NCBI GenBank assembly: GCA_011503125.2
Contig: WWBZ02000051.1
Span: forward strand, 1,984,001 to 2,048,000
Direction: 5' to 3'
Source: Botryosphaeria dothidea
Taxonomy: Eukaryota > Ascomycota > Dothideomycetes > Botryosphaeriales > Botryosphaeriaceae
Length of the DNA: 64,000 nt
Shown here: one piece after another, positions 1 through 10,945 of the stretch
How the letters are laid out: each line of letters starts with the position of its first letter
How positions within the stretch are numbered: the first letter of the stretch is position 1
Notes under the pieces: model-generated
Seen by the model: the letters and a program-made list of their open reading frames with translations, nothing else
The model's database searches: none
Told to the model about the DNA's origin: nothing
Program-made: the position numbers and the translations under genes

Positions 1-733
1 TGAGAAAGCCCGTGTCGATTAAGAGGCTAGTGTTTTCGCTCTGGCAGAGGCCCGGGAAGGGGCAGGTGGCATCCCTCGTAATCATAGGCTCCAGGCGCCT
101 TTTTACATAGGTATTACAATCCGTCGTTCCGAGGTTGTTTTCGGAGTAACATTGCTGGGCATAGTCGGCACCACCGCCTGTAACCTTTGCTTGAAAAGGG
201 TTCAATCGCAACTCTCGCTGGGTCGAAGTCATATTATCTGCTTTCGCGCCCCCGAGGAGCATCTGGTTGCAATTTTTGCCAGTGAGCAAGACTTCGCTTC
301 CCGTAGATGTAGAGACTCTCGACGAGAAGCCGCTTGCCACGGCAAAAGCACATGCAAATAGTACTGTGCATGCTAGGATTGGAAGAACACGGTAATAGGG
401 TCTGCTGGCAAGCTGACGCCACACCCAGAAAAGTCTGACAAACGAAATGATGCCTGAAAGGGCGGTAATGCCGTTGCGAAGGATGGCTTGACGTTGATGA
501 TATAGCCCATCCTGGGGATTGTTGGACGATAATGCGCTGTGAAGCGCAAAGCAGATGATTCTCCAAAGGTGGGTTCCGACTAAGGTAACGAAGAAGGCAA
601 CGAATGCGATGAGGAGGTTTCCATCGGCACGGCTCAGGGTGAGTGTCGCTCCAAGAACTTTCCCCTGAGACCAGTTCGTCCAGAAACCGCAGTAAACATC
701 AAAAGCAGACGTAGGATCGGAGTTAGCATCCAT
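1..733 (-). CDS. Fungal multi-pass membrane protein, 3' end beyond the window
   Basis: An open frame runs leftwards from the ATG at 733 to the window edge without a stop (about 244 codons), so the C-terminus is missing. Hydrophobic segments are visible around residues 38-62 (from GNLLIAFVAFFVTLVG), about 88-105 and about 117-137. The middle segment follows the motif HQRQAILRN, which I know from a large family of uncharacterised Pezizomycotina membrane proteins; the opening (FWTNWSQGKVLGATLTLSR) also fits that family. After the third segment comes a soluble, probably extracytoplasmic part with several Cys. No enzymatic domain is recognisable and I assign no function. The family match is from memory; the open frame itself is seen directly. 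Confidence 0.75.
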   Translation of the reverse strand, partial: MDANSDPTSAFDVYCGFWTNWSQGKVLGATLTLSRADGNLLIAFVAFFVTLVGTHLWRIICFALHSALSSNNPQDGLYHQRQAILRNGITALSGIISFVRLFWVWRQLASRPYYRVLPILACTVLFACAFAVASGFSSRVSTSTGSEVLLTGKNCNQMLLGGAKADNMTSTQRELRLNPFQAKVTGGGADYAQQCYSENNLGTTDCNTYVKRRLEPMITRDATCPFPGLCQSENTSLLIDTGFL

Positions 734-1412
734 GGTCCTGTTCGAAAGATTCTGTGTTCTGATTGGCCAGATAATGTAGAAGTATGATTGATGATTTCAC
801 AGCGGAACAAAAGTATGATTTACAACATTGGAGAGTGTGGCAGTCCTGATTCTGGCAACGTGTGAAACAGCCAGTTTATTTATGTCTACACAAGTCGGCT
901 CTGCCGCCGTGGCCCCCAAAAGTCAGTCCTTGCAGTTGCAGCCTCTTATGGGTCGAGGATTCATATGCTGCCTATTTTTTCACGCAGTGAAAACCTGTTG
1001 TGACGCAAGAAACGTCACAGACTCACACCTGCACCACAAGCTGTGTGGCACGGAATGAATACTTCAAAGTGATGTGCCTTGCCAAAAATTTCAACTTCAG
1101 CCTTTCCTACCCTGCATATGGTCTCATGCCCCTTTCTAGTGTCAGGGAGTTTTGCATATCTTGTATGAGCTGGGTGATTAGTGCTCACGTCCCCTCGCTT
1201 TAATCAGGGGTTAAGATAAGGCAATGCAACTGCAATAGGTTGGACGGCACCCAGGGCCAGGGTAGACGGGGTGAATGTGGGGGCCAGACAAGCTCGCCAT
1301 CGAAGCGGGGAAATCCCAAGTTTAGCGACATTAGCTACATTAGTAAAATGCTCTTCGCCGTTACGCTACCTATTTACAGTGTCTTCCTGGTGCGCGGTAG
1401 ATAGCCGAAAGT
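734..1412. other. Intergenic stretch between two leftward genes
   Basis: This holds the 5' flank of the truncated membrane protein and the 3' flank of the amino-acid oxidase. Only short frames without family features occur. No repeat or RNA gene was seen. Confidence 0.5.
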
Positions 1413-3176
1413 CTATGGCTTCTGTTGAATCCACCTGCCCATCCATCGCTGATTGAGCTCCTTCGCCTCGTCTACCAATCCCAACTCGAGCAGCAGCTGC
1501 ACAGATCCTCTGACAGCCGAATGCAGCGAAGAGCTCACCCATGCATGCGTTGGCGCCGTGTGCTCCCCGATGAAGATGGTGCTGTGCTCCGTCCGATGAT
1601 ACGCAGGGATGTACAGCTTATGCTGCTCCACATCAGGCCGGCACCAAGCCGTCGCGGTGTGCTCATCCTGCAGCCAGCACAACCTCTCATAGTCTCCCGT
1701 GTACAGTTCCCTCACCTCTTCGCCATGCAGGCTGACGACCGCATCCAGCACCGTCTGGACGTGCTCTTCGTCGGAGAAGCTGGTGAAGCGGTCGCTCCAG
1801 TCCCCGCCGCGGTAGTGCATGATCAGACCGGGACGGCTTTCGTTCAGGCCGTAGACGGGATAGTAGAGGGCGCCAACCGCGGCACTGGGCGGCGTCGAAT
1901 AGCCCCCAAAGATGGGGCGATCGCCGTGCTCCCAGAAGCGCTCGGAGAAGAGGAGAGCCACTTTGCATGCTGATTTGAAGCGCAGGCCGGCTTCGCTGAT
2001 GGCGCGGCCGAGGACTGAGGAGAACTTGGGCAGGTCCATGAAGCGCGTCATGGTGAAGGGAACTGCCATGATGGTGTAGTCATAGTCCTTGGACTCGAAA
2101 GTCCTGTTGGTCACGCTTGGGTACCATGAGAGACGGGTGCGTGTGCGTCCGGTTGAGTCTTGCACGGATTCCAATTTCCTGATCTTACGGTTAAGGAACA
2201 GACGGTCGCTGACGTGAGGCAGGAAGGCATCGGAAAGGCGGCTGAATCCACCGTCAATACACTTCCATTCAGTTTCCCCCAGAGCGCTGCTGCCGCCGTC
2301 CAATCCGAGGTTGGAGTTGTGATGCAGCTCATCCCAGAATACGTCGTAGTCACCGGCAGTCCAGATGGCGTCAGTGACGTTCTCGCTGGCTTGGAAGACG
2401 TGCCGCATCATGGCTTGTTCGCTCCAGTCATCGAGGCCTTGATCCATTGCTTGTTTGTGTGCGCGCCACACATCACGCTGGATGGACTTGAGTGTTTCCT
2501 TCCGCTTGAGGATGGCGTCCATTTGCTCTTTCGTCTCCTTGTACTCCTGAGTAGATAGTGGTGCAGGCTTGCCAAGGCTGGAGTCTTCCTGAATTTCTGC
2601 GCGGGTCGGGATGCTGCCATCTGGATGTCTTCCAGTGCCAAGGGCGAGGAGCTCGTTGGGGTGGTGTTGGATCCATGGAATGAAGTCAACCTTCCACTGG
2701 GAGCTATTTTTGTTCATGTTGTTGAGAATCTCAGCCAGCTGCCAAACCATGCGGTGATCGGTGTACTCCAGGGTCTCGCCGTCGTCGTAGGTAACGCTGT
2801 ATGGGAGTCTCATTGGACCCATCTCAGCCCACTCCTGAGTGCCGCCGACGTACTTGGTTCTGAATCTTCCTCCTACGCGATCACTGGCTTCAAGGATCTC
2901 CCAGTTGTGGAGGCCAATGCTGTCGAGCATGAGGGCGGTTGCCAGACCGGAGATACCTCCGCCAACAATTGCAATGGAGGCATTCTTGGCCGGGCGTCCG
3001 GACGAAGTGGTCCTGGGGCTGGATACGTTGCTTTGAAGTGCAGCCACATCGTCGAACCAAGCTCCAAGAGCATCGAAGTCTTGCAGCAGCGGCTGTTCGC
3101 CTGAGATTTGCACTGGTTTGGCAATGGCGGGGGTGAGCAGAGCTCCCAGAAGTGCTGCGAAAGCCACTCTGTACAT
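1413..3176 (-). CDS. Secreted L-amino-acid oxidase (flavin amine oxidase family)
   Basis: A single exon of 587 residues. Known role of the family: FAD-dependent oxidative deamination of L-amino acids to 2-oxo acids, ammonia and hydrogen peroxide. Residues 1-19 (MYRVAFAALLGALLTPAIA) read as a signal peptide, suggesting export. The dinucleotide-binding motif IVGGGISGLATALML lies near residues 70-84, followed by the acidic and Arg-rich EASDRVGGRFRT that binds FAD in this fold. The C-terminal FAD motif IFIGEHTAPTHAWV begins near residue 534. Length is normal for the fungal family. The frame stays open upstream to an ATG at 3389, but that extension has no signal peptide and would bury the one seen, so I chose 3176. 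The peroxide-forming activity could serve nitrogen scavenging or defence; that is inference. Confidence 0.9.
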   Translation of the reverse strand: MYRVAFAALLGALLTPAIAKPVQISGEQPLLQDFDALGAWFDDVAALQSNVSSPRTTSSGRPAKNASIAIVGGGISGLATALMLDSIGLHNWEILEASDRVGGRFRTKYVGGTQEWAEMGPMRLPYSVTYDDGETLEYTDHRMVWQLAEILNNMNKNSSQWKVDFIPWIQHHPNELLALGTGRHPDGSIPTRAEIQEDSSLGKPAPLSTQEYKETKEQMDAILKRKETLKSIQRDVWRAHKQAMDQGLDDWSEQAMMRHVFQASENVTDAIWTAGDYDVFWDELHHNSNLGLDGGSSALGETEWKCIDGGFSRLSDAFLPHVSDRLFLNRKIRKLESVQDSTGRTRTRLSWYPSVTNRTFESKDYDYTIMAVPFTMTRFMDLPKFSSVLGRAISEAGLRFKSACKVALLFSERFWEHGDRPIFGGYSTPPSAAVGALYYPVYGLNESRPGLIMHYRGGDWSDRFTSFSDEEHVQTVLDAVVSLHGEEVRELYTGDYERLCWLQDEHTATAWCRPDVEQHKLYIPAYHRTEHSTIFIGEHTAPTHAWVSSSLHSAVRGSVQLLLELGLVDEAKELNQRWMGRWIQQKP

Positions 3177-3588
3177 GGTCGATGCCAGTTCGATTCCGTC
3201 AGGCACGTCTCCGGATCTTGCGGAATTGTAGAGGTGTGCGGCTATCGTGTGTTTCTTGCCGCCATTCTTATACTTGGCCTGGTGTTCCCAGAATTGAGCA
3301 CCTTGATGAGCACTATCGTGGGCGTGAAAAGTCACATTGATGTCCTGCATCAGATCTATTCCACATGCGGCAACTTTCAGGAACCCCATGTGGTTGTGGA
3401 CATGTCGATCTTTTTTTACTGCCGCGGTCGACGTTCCAGCTTCAGAAAAAAAAATATCCGACGTTTGTGTCTATGTATCTTTGCTTTTTCATATCTATGT
3501 ATGCCGCCAACGCCATTTCCAAGCTCCATGATGATGCATCGCTTCCAGCCGTTAGCATGCAATGATTTTATATACATATGTGTTTTGT
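3177..3588. other. Spacer between amino-acid oxidase and GT2 genes
   Basis: Both neighbours run leftwards, so this is the promoter of the oxidase and the 3' flank of the glycosyltransferase. An AT-rich TATATAAAA-like element on the minus strand lies near 3567-3576, about 390 nt before the chosen oxidase ATG. Confidence 0.4.
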
Positions 3589-5470
3589 TCAGTGTCCCTG
3601 CGCAAGCATATACAAGGTTCCGGCGCCGGAGACCATGCCCCCAATAGCGGCACAAATGCTCTCATCCCCCACCAGCGCAACGCTTGCCAGAAACTTGCAC
3701 ACGGCCGCGCCCACCAGGCCCACCCAAAACGCAACGCACACCAGCGCCGCCCACGTCTTCCTGAACGCCATGAACAGCCTCTTCACCGACACGCCCTCCT
3801 CCTCCTTCTCGCCGCCCTCCCGCCTCCCCACCGCCCCGCCCCAGCTGCCATCCAAAAACGTCGCGCACGCCCAAAACACAATCGGCGGCTGCGGAAACTG
3901 CAAAAACACCTGACTCGCACACAACCACGGCCACACCCGCCACCCGGCACCGCGCCACCACGCCGTGTACACCGAGCACAGCAGCACGCGCGCGCCGATG
4001 TCGACCGGGCTCGTCACGCGCGTGCCCGCGCCGGACGCGAGGTAGCGCACGACGATCCACGCCTGCACGAACGGGCCGGCGACGCGGCGCAGCGCGTACA
4101 GCGCGAGCATGGGGTGGCGCTGGGCCAGCACGCGCGGGTGCGCCAGCGACTCGAGCACGATCGCGCGGCTCCAGCGCACCTGCTGCACGATCCACGCGGC
4201 GAGCGTCGCCGGCGCGTCGGTCAGCACGCGGCCGTGCGGGTGGAAGGTGACCTTGTGGCCGCGCGCGAGCAGCAGCGTGCTGAGGTGGCGGTCCTCGTTG
4301 ACGAGCGGCCGGGCGCCGAGGAACGTCTGCGCGTGCCACGGCACCAGGATGGCGGCGAGCGCGCTGCGCGTGAAGGCCGCGCAGGGCCCCGGCTGGCAGT
4401 CGGTCACGTCGAAGGCGGAGTTTTGGCCGGAAGTGAGGGCGAGGTCGGTCCAGTAGGTGGCGGAGATGAGGCGGGTGATGGTGGATTGTCGTGCGTTGTG
4501 GATTTGGAGGGCGCCGCAGGAGCCGGCGATGGCGGGGTCGGTGGACATGGTGGCCAGGACGCGGTGGATGGGCGCGGCGTTGATGTCGAGGTACGAGTCG
4601 GAGTCGGACGACCAGATGTAGGGGATGTTGTTGGCGCCGGCCAGGGCGAGGTTGAAGATGAAGGCGCTGAACATAATCTCCTTCTTGGAGTTGTGCGGTT
4701 GGCAGATGCAGATGGCTTTGGGTGGGCCGTTCTTGTGGACATGGTAAAGGAGGCCGTGGTCTTGCAGCATGGCTGTGGCCTGCCGGATCAGCACATCCAG
4801 GACGTGGTCGTGGACCTCGTCTTCGCTCAGTTCGCTGCCTTTCTCGCTACAGGATCGACGGATCTTCCATTCGCTGATCATACGGGCCGCAAGCGCGCCG
4901 AAAGGCTCATGGAGAGGAATTGTTGGGGTTTCCTCGGTGCCGAAGACCTTGATTCTGAATCAGTCTCTTGACCGTTGGTGATAAGGTACCATCTCGGAGC
5001 TGCCGGGTGCGGGCCGCACGGAAAGAGACGAGAGGTTATGCGAGTAACAAACTTACATGCTCGGCAGTTCTCGCCATCTTCATATCCTCGTCATCATTCC
5101 CATCAATCCCAATGACAAGTACTCTGACCGTTCGGCTAGCGTCGTCACGGTAACTCTCTAAACATTTGCGAAAGAGATTGGGATCCTCTCGATACCCAAT
5201 CACCGCCCCCACACATTCGGTGCGAGCAAGCGCCTTCTCTCCCAGCTCTTCCACATCATTACTCTGTTCTTCGAAGCGTTGGTACCGCCGGTGTTGCTTG
5301 CGGTGGTTGAGTTCCGAAAAGAAAATCTGGAGGACGCCTTCAATGAGGAGCGGGAATCCAAAGGTGTAGCGGGCGATGACATTGCAGATGAGCAAGACAG
5401 TGATGACTAGCGAAAGTGTCTGCACGATCAATGTTGGCACTGCAGATGATCGAAACACCCGAGATGTCAT
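3589..5470 (-). CDS. Family 2 processive glycosyltransferase (hyaluronan/chitin-synthase-like)
   Basis: Two exons, 5470-5057 and 4947-3589, give 590 residues. The 109-nt intron has a GTAAGT donor and a CAAG acceptor; the better-looking CAG nearby gives the wrong phase. Two N-terminal membrane segments (about residues 8-50) precede the catalytic domain. GT2 landmarks are SSDSDS near residue 251 (DxD metal/UDP-sugar site), NEDRH near 355 (catalytic acidic motif) and QQVRW near 393 (QxxRW of processive enzymes), followed by further membrane helices. This matches the fungal type 2 glycosyltransferases reported as needed for hyphal surface growth in wheat pathogens. The polymer made here cannot be told from sequence. 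A start at 5596 is also in frame, but 5470 begins just before the first helix. Confidence 0.85.
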
Positions 5471-6073
5471 GACGGATCGCGGCGGTAAAGACAGACAAAG
5501 TGAGGGCAGTGCAGGTAACGAAATTCTATCTACGTGCCATTGACCCGCATATGAGAGTTTCCCAAGTACCACTCCACGGAGCTTCACTCCGGCCACCCAA
5601 AGAATTACCCGACGGAGATTGACTAGTTTGACTGTTTCATGATGGCGTCTGGACTGTTCGTCACGCTACAGCTGACAGCGCCAAGGGCTCTTCAGCCTGC
5701 TAGAGCTACCATATTTGGCTAAAATACGAGAGAATGTGATACCCTTACGGCTTGGGGCTTAGGGTCACGTCAAAACCGCTGCCAAGTATGAGGCTGATGG
5801 TTCTCCGGCGGCTCGAATCTTAATCGCGGGCACTTACCATCGTGAGGTTGAGCTTCGGCATTGGCTCGTGGAACAAGCTCAGGCCCGTCCCTGGTGGCGA
5901 CCGGAGCCCCGCCAAGGCCATTTGCCAGCTGATAATGGCCAGTTCCAGCCGAGAAAGGATCATGTGTGAAATAAAGTGACGGTCGTATGAGCAGCTCGAA
6001 ATTCGCTATTTCATTCGTTCCTCTACTTCTCTCTACAGTCACTTCAGCTACAGATTCGACATCACTCGGCCTC
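5471..6073. other. Divergent promoter region of GT2 and deacetylase genes
   Basis: The GT2 gene reads left and the deacetylase reads right, so this stretch should hold both promoters. An in-frame ATG at 5987 could lengthen the deacetylase. I see no repeat or RNA gene. Confidence 0.4.
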
Positions 6074-7352
6074 ATGGCGGCAAAGAACGGTCTTCGCCTG
6101 TGGAGGGCCTTCTGTGCGCTATTCCTTTTTGCATCCTTAATGTCAGTCCCCGCACCCGACGGCCCAAGATTTCCATGACCCAAGGCTGACGCGTGGAAAT
6201 GCAGACACCTGACCATAAGCCGCTCCAAGAATCCCAATCTTTTCCCAAGTTATCAAAATCCTCGTCATCTGATTGCACGTAAGTCTGGTAGCTGTCGAAC
6301 CTTGTTGGAGATGCTACGGTGCAGTGCGTATTGCATCGTACGGGCCGCCGGATGTGTGCTAATAACGGACGGGCGGTGTGCTTACAGACAAATGCCAAGT
6401 TCCCGGGGTGGTGGCTCTGACATTCGACGACTTTCCCAATGAGAGGATAGACGAACTCCTCGACCTGTTGGAGTCCTGGAACGCCACCGCCACGTTTTTC
6501 ATGAACGGGCCTTACAATCCGAGGGACTCGGTGCTCCAGGAAACGGTTCTAGGCTCTCGACTAAAGAAAATCTATAATGCCGGTCATCAGATTGGCTCTC
6601 ATACGTAAGTTTCAGAATCCCTGTTTCCGGAGCTCCTCGGACGTTGATACGCCGAAAATTGGTGAATTTCCGGGTTCACGGGCGAGCGGTTAAGCTGACG
6701 CGACATCTGCACCTGCTAGATACGACCATGTGAACCTTAATACCGTGGACCGGCGAACCCTTTTGGCTACAATGGTGCGGCGACTCTCTTAGTTTGCAAC
6801 GGCACGGGCCAAGGCCCAGAGCGGTGGATCTCGCTATGCTGGCACACAGCGGCGGTTTATCCTCTCTTTGCAACGCATTCGGTACGGGCCTACGACTGTA
6901 CGACACTGACATTTTCTTTCCTATAGACTCGACTCGACGACTGGCTAAGCGAGCTTCTTGGAATCTCGGCGCCTCGCTACATGAGAATGCCCTACGGCGA
7001 ATGCAACCAGACCTGTGCGCGGGACCTGACACTGGCGGGGTACAAGGTCATCGGCTACGGTTTCGACACGGAGGACTGGAAGCACCGAACGCCACAAGCA
7101 GTGCATGGCAGCGTGAAGCGAGTGCACGACTATGTCGAGGCTCTGAAGGCGCGGCAGATTGTCGACCTGACGGCAGATATAGTGTTGATGCACGGATTCC
7201 ACAATACGACGATCACGACCGTGGCGCCGGCCGTGCTCGACGCCTTCAGCAGCGTTGGGTACCGTTTCGTGTCGGTAGCGGAGTGCCTCGGCCATACCCG
7301 GGACAACTGGTATCGCCAACTAGAGCAGGAGAGGGATCGCGTTGAAGTTTAA
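6074..7352 (+). CDS. Polysaccharide (chitin) deacetylase, CE4/NodB fold
   Basis: Five exons (6074-6141, 6205-6278, 6388-6604, 6720-6774, 6927-7352) join to 840 nt, 279 residues. Introns are 63-152 nt; the fourth donor (GTGCGG) is weak but is the only one that keeps phase and motif. The NodB motifs appear in order: TFDD (metal-binding and base Asp), HTYDH formed across intron 3 (metal His pair), RMPYG (motif 3) and LMHGF near the end (motif with catalytic His). The N-terminus LWRAFCALFLFASL is hydrophobic, a signal peptide or anchor. The family removes N-acetyl groups from chitin or related glycans, usually at the wall or outside the cell. Next to the GT2 gene, with which it is divergent, a joint role in surface polysaccharide is possible but only inferred. 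The start at 5987 is an alternative. Confidence 0.85.
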
Positions 7353-7754
7353 TCGTAAAATTGCCTTTCTCGCCTTAGTCGGAGCAGCGGCGAAACCCCT
7401 ATTCGAGACCAGCTCACTGCTGGCAGCGGCGTAACGGCCTGCCACAACGTTGGGTTCCCAAGTCGGTCTCCGGACTTTGGGAGCCTGTCAAGCTAGGCCC
7501 AAGCTTTTACTCGGCCCCGGTTTGAGCCTCCTGATCCTGCAACACGAATAGCATTTAGCATATCCAGCGAGAATCTTAGACATCAATCCGTGTCAGGCAT
7601 CCTTTCCGTGCGATAATACGACGGCCGACCTTGCGTTGTCTCATGTCTGCTGAACATTTCCCTGCGCAATCGCTTTCTTTTCTTCCGTTCAATTTCCCAT
7701 TGGCTTCCTTTTTCGGCATTCTCAACACTGGACATCCAATCACATTCGTGAACC
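7353..7754. other. Spacer between deacetylase and acyltransferase
   Basis: 3' flank of the deacetylase and promoter of the next gene, both rightward. No structure was recognised. Confidence 0.4.
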
Positions 7755-9038
7755 ATGGAAAAGTCACTGCTCCTGCCAGTGTCAAAGACTCCAGAATTCT
7801 CGAAGCCATCCGCTCGGCCATCGCCTACCGGCTGGCTCAATGGCCTCCGCGGTGTGGCCTCAGTCATTGTCGCCCTCAACCACTACCTCTACGGAGAATT
7901 CTCATCGCCATGGCAGGGGTTTGGCAGCAGCCCTGAGAACCATTACCTCCATCAACTTCCCTTCCTCCGCGTAATTTGGTGTGGTCATGCCATGCCGCCC
8001 ATTTTCTTCGTCATCTCCGGCTACTGCGCTTGTCATTCCGCCATTCGCCTACGGGACTCGCAAGGTCTGTCCGCAATGGTCAGCAGTCTGTCCCGCTCCG
8101 CATTTCGCCGCGGTCTCCGCTTGTACCTGCCCGTTTTCTTTATGGCCATCCTTGCCCAGGTGCTCTTCTTCTGCGGCCTCTACAACTGGCGCTGGGCCGA
8201 AGTCTCACTGCAGCCTTGGCACGCTCCCGGCACGCACCTGAAATACCTTGCAACCTACCTCCTCGACATCACGAACCCCGTATACCCCACAGATAACGGC
8301 GGCCTGAACCTGCAGTTCTGGGTCATCCCCGTCGAGTACGCCGGCTCGCTCACGACGTACGTAACCGTCCTCGCCCTCGCCGGCACCAAGCGGCACCTGC
8401 GCCCGGCCCTCCTCGCCGCGCTCATCCTGCCCTTCATCTACCGCGGCAACTGCCACACCTACACCTTCCTGTCTGGCCTCCTCATCGCCGAGCTGAACCT
8501 GCTCCGCTCCACCACCGCGGCGGGCAACCCTTCGCGGTGGCTGCGCCTGCCCCGCCGCGCCAACACGGCGCTCTTCCTGCTCGCCTGGTACCTCGTCGGC
8601 GTCCCGAACAACTACGCCGAGACGCCGGGCTTCGCGGTGCTGGCCCGCATCGAGCCGTCGCGGTGGGCCGGCTTCGCGGAGCACAATTGGCGCGCGATAG
8701 CGGCGGTGCTGCTGGTCTACAGCATGAGCAACGATGCCCGCCTGCAGGTGCTGCCGAACGCTCGGGTCCCGCAGTACTTGAGCACCATCTCGTGGGAGAT
8801 CTACCTCAGCCACATGATGCTGTACCGCCTCTGGCGTAATCCGATTGTCGATTTCGTCATGAGCTGGTTCGAGTATGCGAGTGAAGGCGGCTTTCGGTGC
8901 GGGTTCGTGGTGAGCGCGGTCATCATGGCGACGATTGTGCATTGGGCTGCTGAGACGCTAAAGGTGGTGAATGGGAGGCTGGTGGGGATAGCGAAGAGGA
9001 TTGAGGCCTGGGCGCAAGACGCGATTGGAGAGTCTTGA
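7755..9038 (+). CDS. Acyltransferase-3 family membrane protein
   Basis: A single exon of 427 residues. The N-terminal motif LNGLRGVASVIVALNHYLY (near residues 28-46) is the family signature with the His proposed to act in acyl transfer. PPIFFVISGYCACHSAIRLR follows near residues 77-96. About ten hydrophobic segments run to the C-terminus, as in fungal members of the OafA/Acyl_transf_3 family (PF01757), which move acyl groups from acyl-CoA to sugars or other acceptors across a membrane. The substrate is unknown. The start is the first ATG of the open frame, giving a short soluble leader. Its place downstream of the GT2 and deacetylase genes suggests a polysaccharide-modifying theme (synthesis, de-acylation, acylation), which is inference. 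Confidence 0.85.
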   Translation: MEKSLLLPVSKTPEFSKPSARPSPTGWLNGLRGVASVIVALNHYLYGEFSSPWQGFGSSPENHYLHQLPFLRVIWCGHAMPPIFFVISGYCACHSAIRLRDSQGLSAMVSSLSRSAFRRGLRLYLPVFFMAILAQVLFFCGLYNWRWAEVSLQPWHAPGTHLKYLATYLLDITNPVYPTDNGGLNLQFWVIPVEYAGSLTTYVTVLALAGTKRHLRPALLAALILPFIYRGNCHTYTFLSGLLIAELNLLRSTTAAGNPSRWLRLPRRANTALFLLAWYLVGVPNNYAETPGFAVLARIEPSRWAGFAEHNWRAIAAVLLVYSMSNDARLQVLPNARVPQYLSTISWEIYLSHMMLYRLWRNPIVDFVMSWFEYASEGGFRCGFVVSAVIMATIVHWAAETLKVVNGRLVGIAKRIEAWAQDAIGES

Positions 9039-10945
9039 TGTGACGAAGAAAATAGTCAGCCCGGATAGTTACTCTCCTCATGCCCGGCGATAGAGGATTC
9101 CAGCTTTAGATCATTCCATACCTCTGCACGGTATTGCTGAACACACAAATTTGTCCGGCTTCCTCAACTGTCGCTTGGTTCTGGTCTAGCATTGGTGGGC
9201 ACGGTCAGTGTAAGCATTCAGCTAGACGTCAAGATAATCAGTTTTACTGATCACTTACACTGGAGAAAATTGTTCCAGCACCAGTCCAAACTTACCTCTG
9301 CTTCTGAATTGCGTCTCTGCCTTTCTCTGTATGTTATGCTGGAAACACAGGAAGTTTGATCTGCAGGCTGGGTCCGAGCCGTTCGGTCCGAGTCGAGGAT
9401 AGATCCGGTCGACCACGCCGTTGGCTCACGTTCCGACCCGTCACAATCTGAAACCGAAGACATTCCGGGGCGGACCAGAACGTAACGGCAGAGTGCTCAA
9501 AACTGCTGTTCTTGAATTTTGCGGCTTCAGCAGAGCCAATTCTGGAGTTCGATCTCCAATCTCCACTATGTCGAACTCAACAAGCGTGAATGGCACTTCG
9601 ACCCTCGAAGTCGATTAGGTTCAACATGGCCTCACCAACATCAGATCACCATCGAGGACGGTATGCAAAATGTGGTCTTCAACCATCGGTATCTTCAATC
9701 AAGAGCTCAGGGCTATGAACGACGACCGGCTCAGCTTCAAAGAGGCCGTCAAGAGCCTGGTGGTGAAGGATTACACCCGCATCTCGAATGTTCCCGACAT
9801 AGGGCAAGACGCCATCCGTGGAGAGTCCACGAATATTCTTGTCAGGGTTCTTTGCCGGACACCTTATCAAGGTGGGTTTGCCAAGGCTTTTGCTTCAGTA
9901 TGACATAAAGCTGGAGGAAGGCAAAAAAACCGAAGAATTTAGTGTTTGGTGCAGCGGTAAGCACATGACTGACTAATTCACTAGGTTCATTTACTAATCC
10001 AGGCAACAGGTCCTTTCCGAGCCAACAGCAAAGCTCCTTTGCAGGAACCGTGCGTAAGCGGCCTTCAGGGAATGCACAAAATGCAAGCATAGATTCTATT
10101 TTGAAATGCTATATAAAATGAATGATAATGCCAGTCTCACTTTAGTCAATTGTAAGCCGCTTGATAAATCAATGTGTAGAATAACGCTCTTTGCTTATTT
10201 TCCTTTATAACGGCCTTATTTTAAATATTTAAGCAGATGTATTGGTCATGAAATTACACGAAAAAGGACACTCAAATGCGGGGCAATGACGGATCTATGA
10301 TTCCCTGTCTTCCTGACATTATGGAATGATACTCTCGTGAAACGGCAATCTTTAGCTATTCAATAATACTATCTAGCATCTTCTCTTGTAGCTCTAGACA
10401 CATCATGCGCAACGAATCAAAAATGCAGAGCTTGGAAGTAGTACTATTCAATTGCATCATCTGAGTCCCAGCAATAGCAGACGGACCCAGGTCAAGCCAG
10501 CAAACCCCAATCAAACGAGTAGATGTAGCCCATAGTGGGTTCTGTTCCTGCCGTCATAGTGTCGCAATCCTGGTGGTATGTTGGACTGCATGCTTTGTGA
10601 ACTAAACACACGGCATTACCGGATGGAGTCCGGGGCCGGTCCGAAGCCCCCGCAGGTCCGGGTCATATTTTCGGCAGCACAATCAGGAAATTTCTGAACT
10701 ATTTGGCATAATCAAATGCGAACATATGAAAGACTATCCTCGGCGCGCTTGTTGCCGATTTTAGCGTGACCGACTCGGCGGAGTTAGAGATGTCGGCTCA
10801 GGAAGGCTACCAGGGGAATCGATCGATATGGCATCGTCAACCACAATTCCGGTTCCGGATGCCCCCAAGCTTTATAACATTAAAACAACTTGAATTCTTT
10901 GTTCGGACCATTGCAGCCTTTTTTTTTTCTGGCACAGCTGCCACC
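9039..10945. other. AT-rich decayed stretch without a functional gene
   Basis: A 1.9 kb stretch that becomes markedly AT-rich from about 10090 to 10480. Two overlapping frames at 9519-9908 and 9670-9903 look like the remains of a coding exon (for instance LSFKEAVKSLVVKDYTRISN) but neither has a family match that I know. It merges into the P450 pseudogene on the right. Confidence 0.4.

Noticed and set aside
3177..3389. 71-residue N-terminal extension of the amino-acid oxidase
   Set aside because: It has no family similarity and would place the signal peptide inside the protein.
3562..4971. 469-codon rightward frame
   Set aside because: Antisense shadow of the GT2 gene; Arg/His/Gly-rich product typical of the reverse strand of GC-rich coding DNA.
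9544..9560. tRNA T-arm-like sequence (GGAGTTCGATCTCC)
   Set aside because: The loop has the wrong length and no acceptor, D or anticodon arm can be drawn around it.
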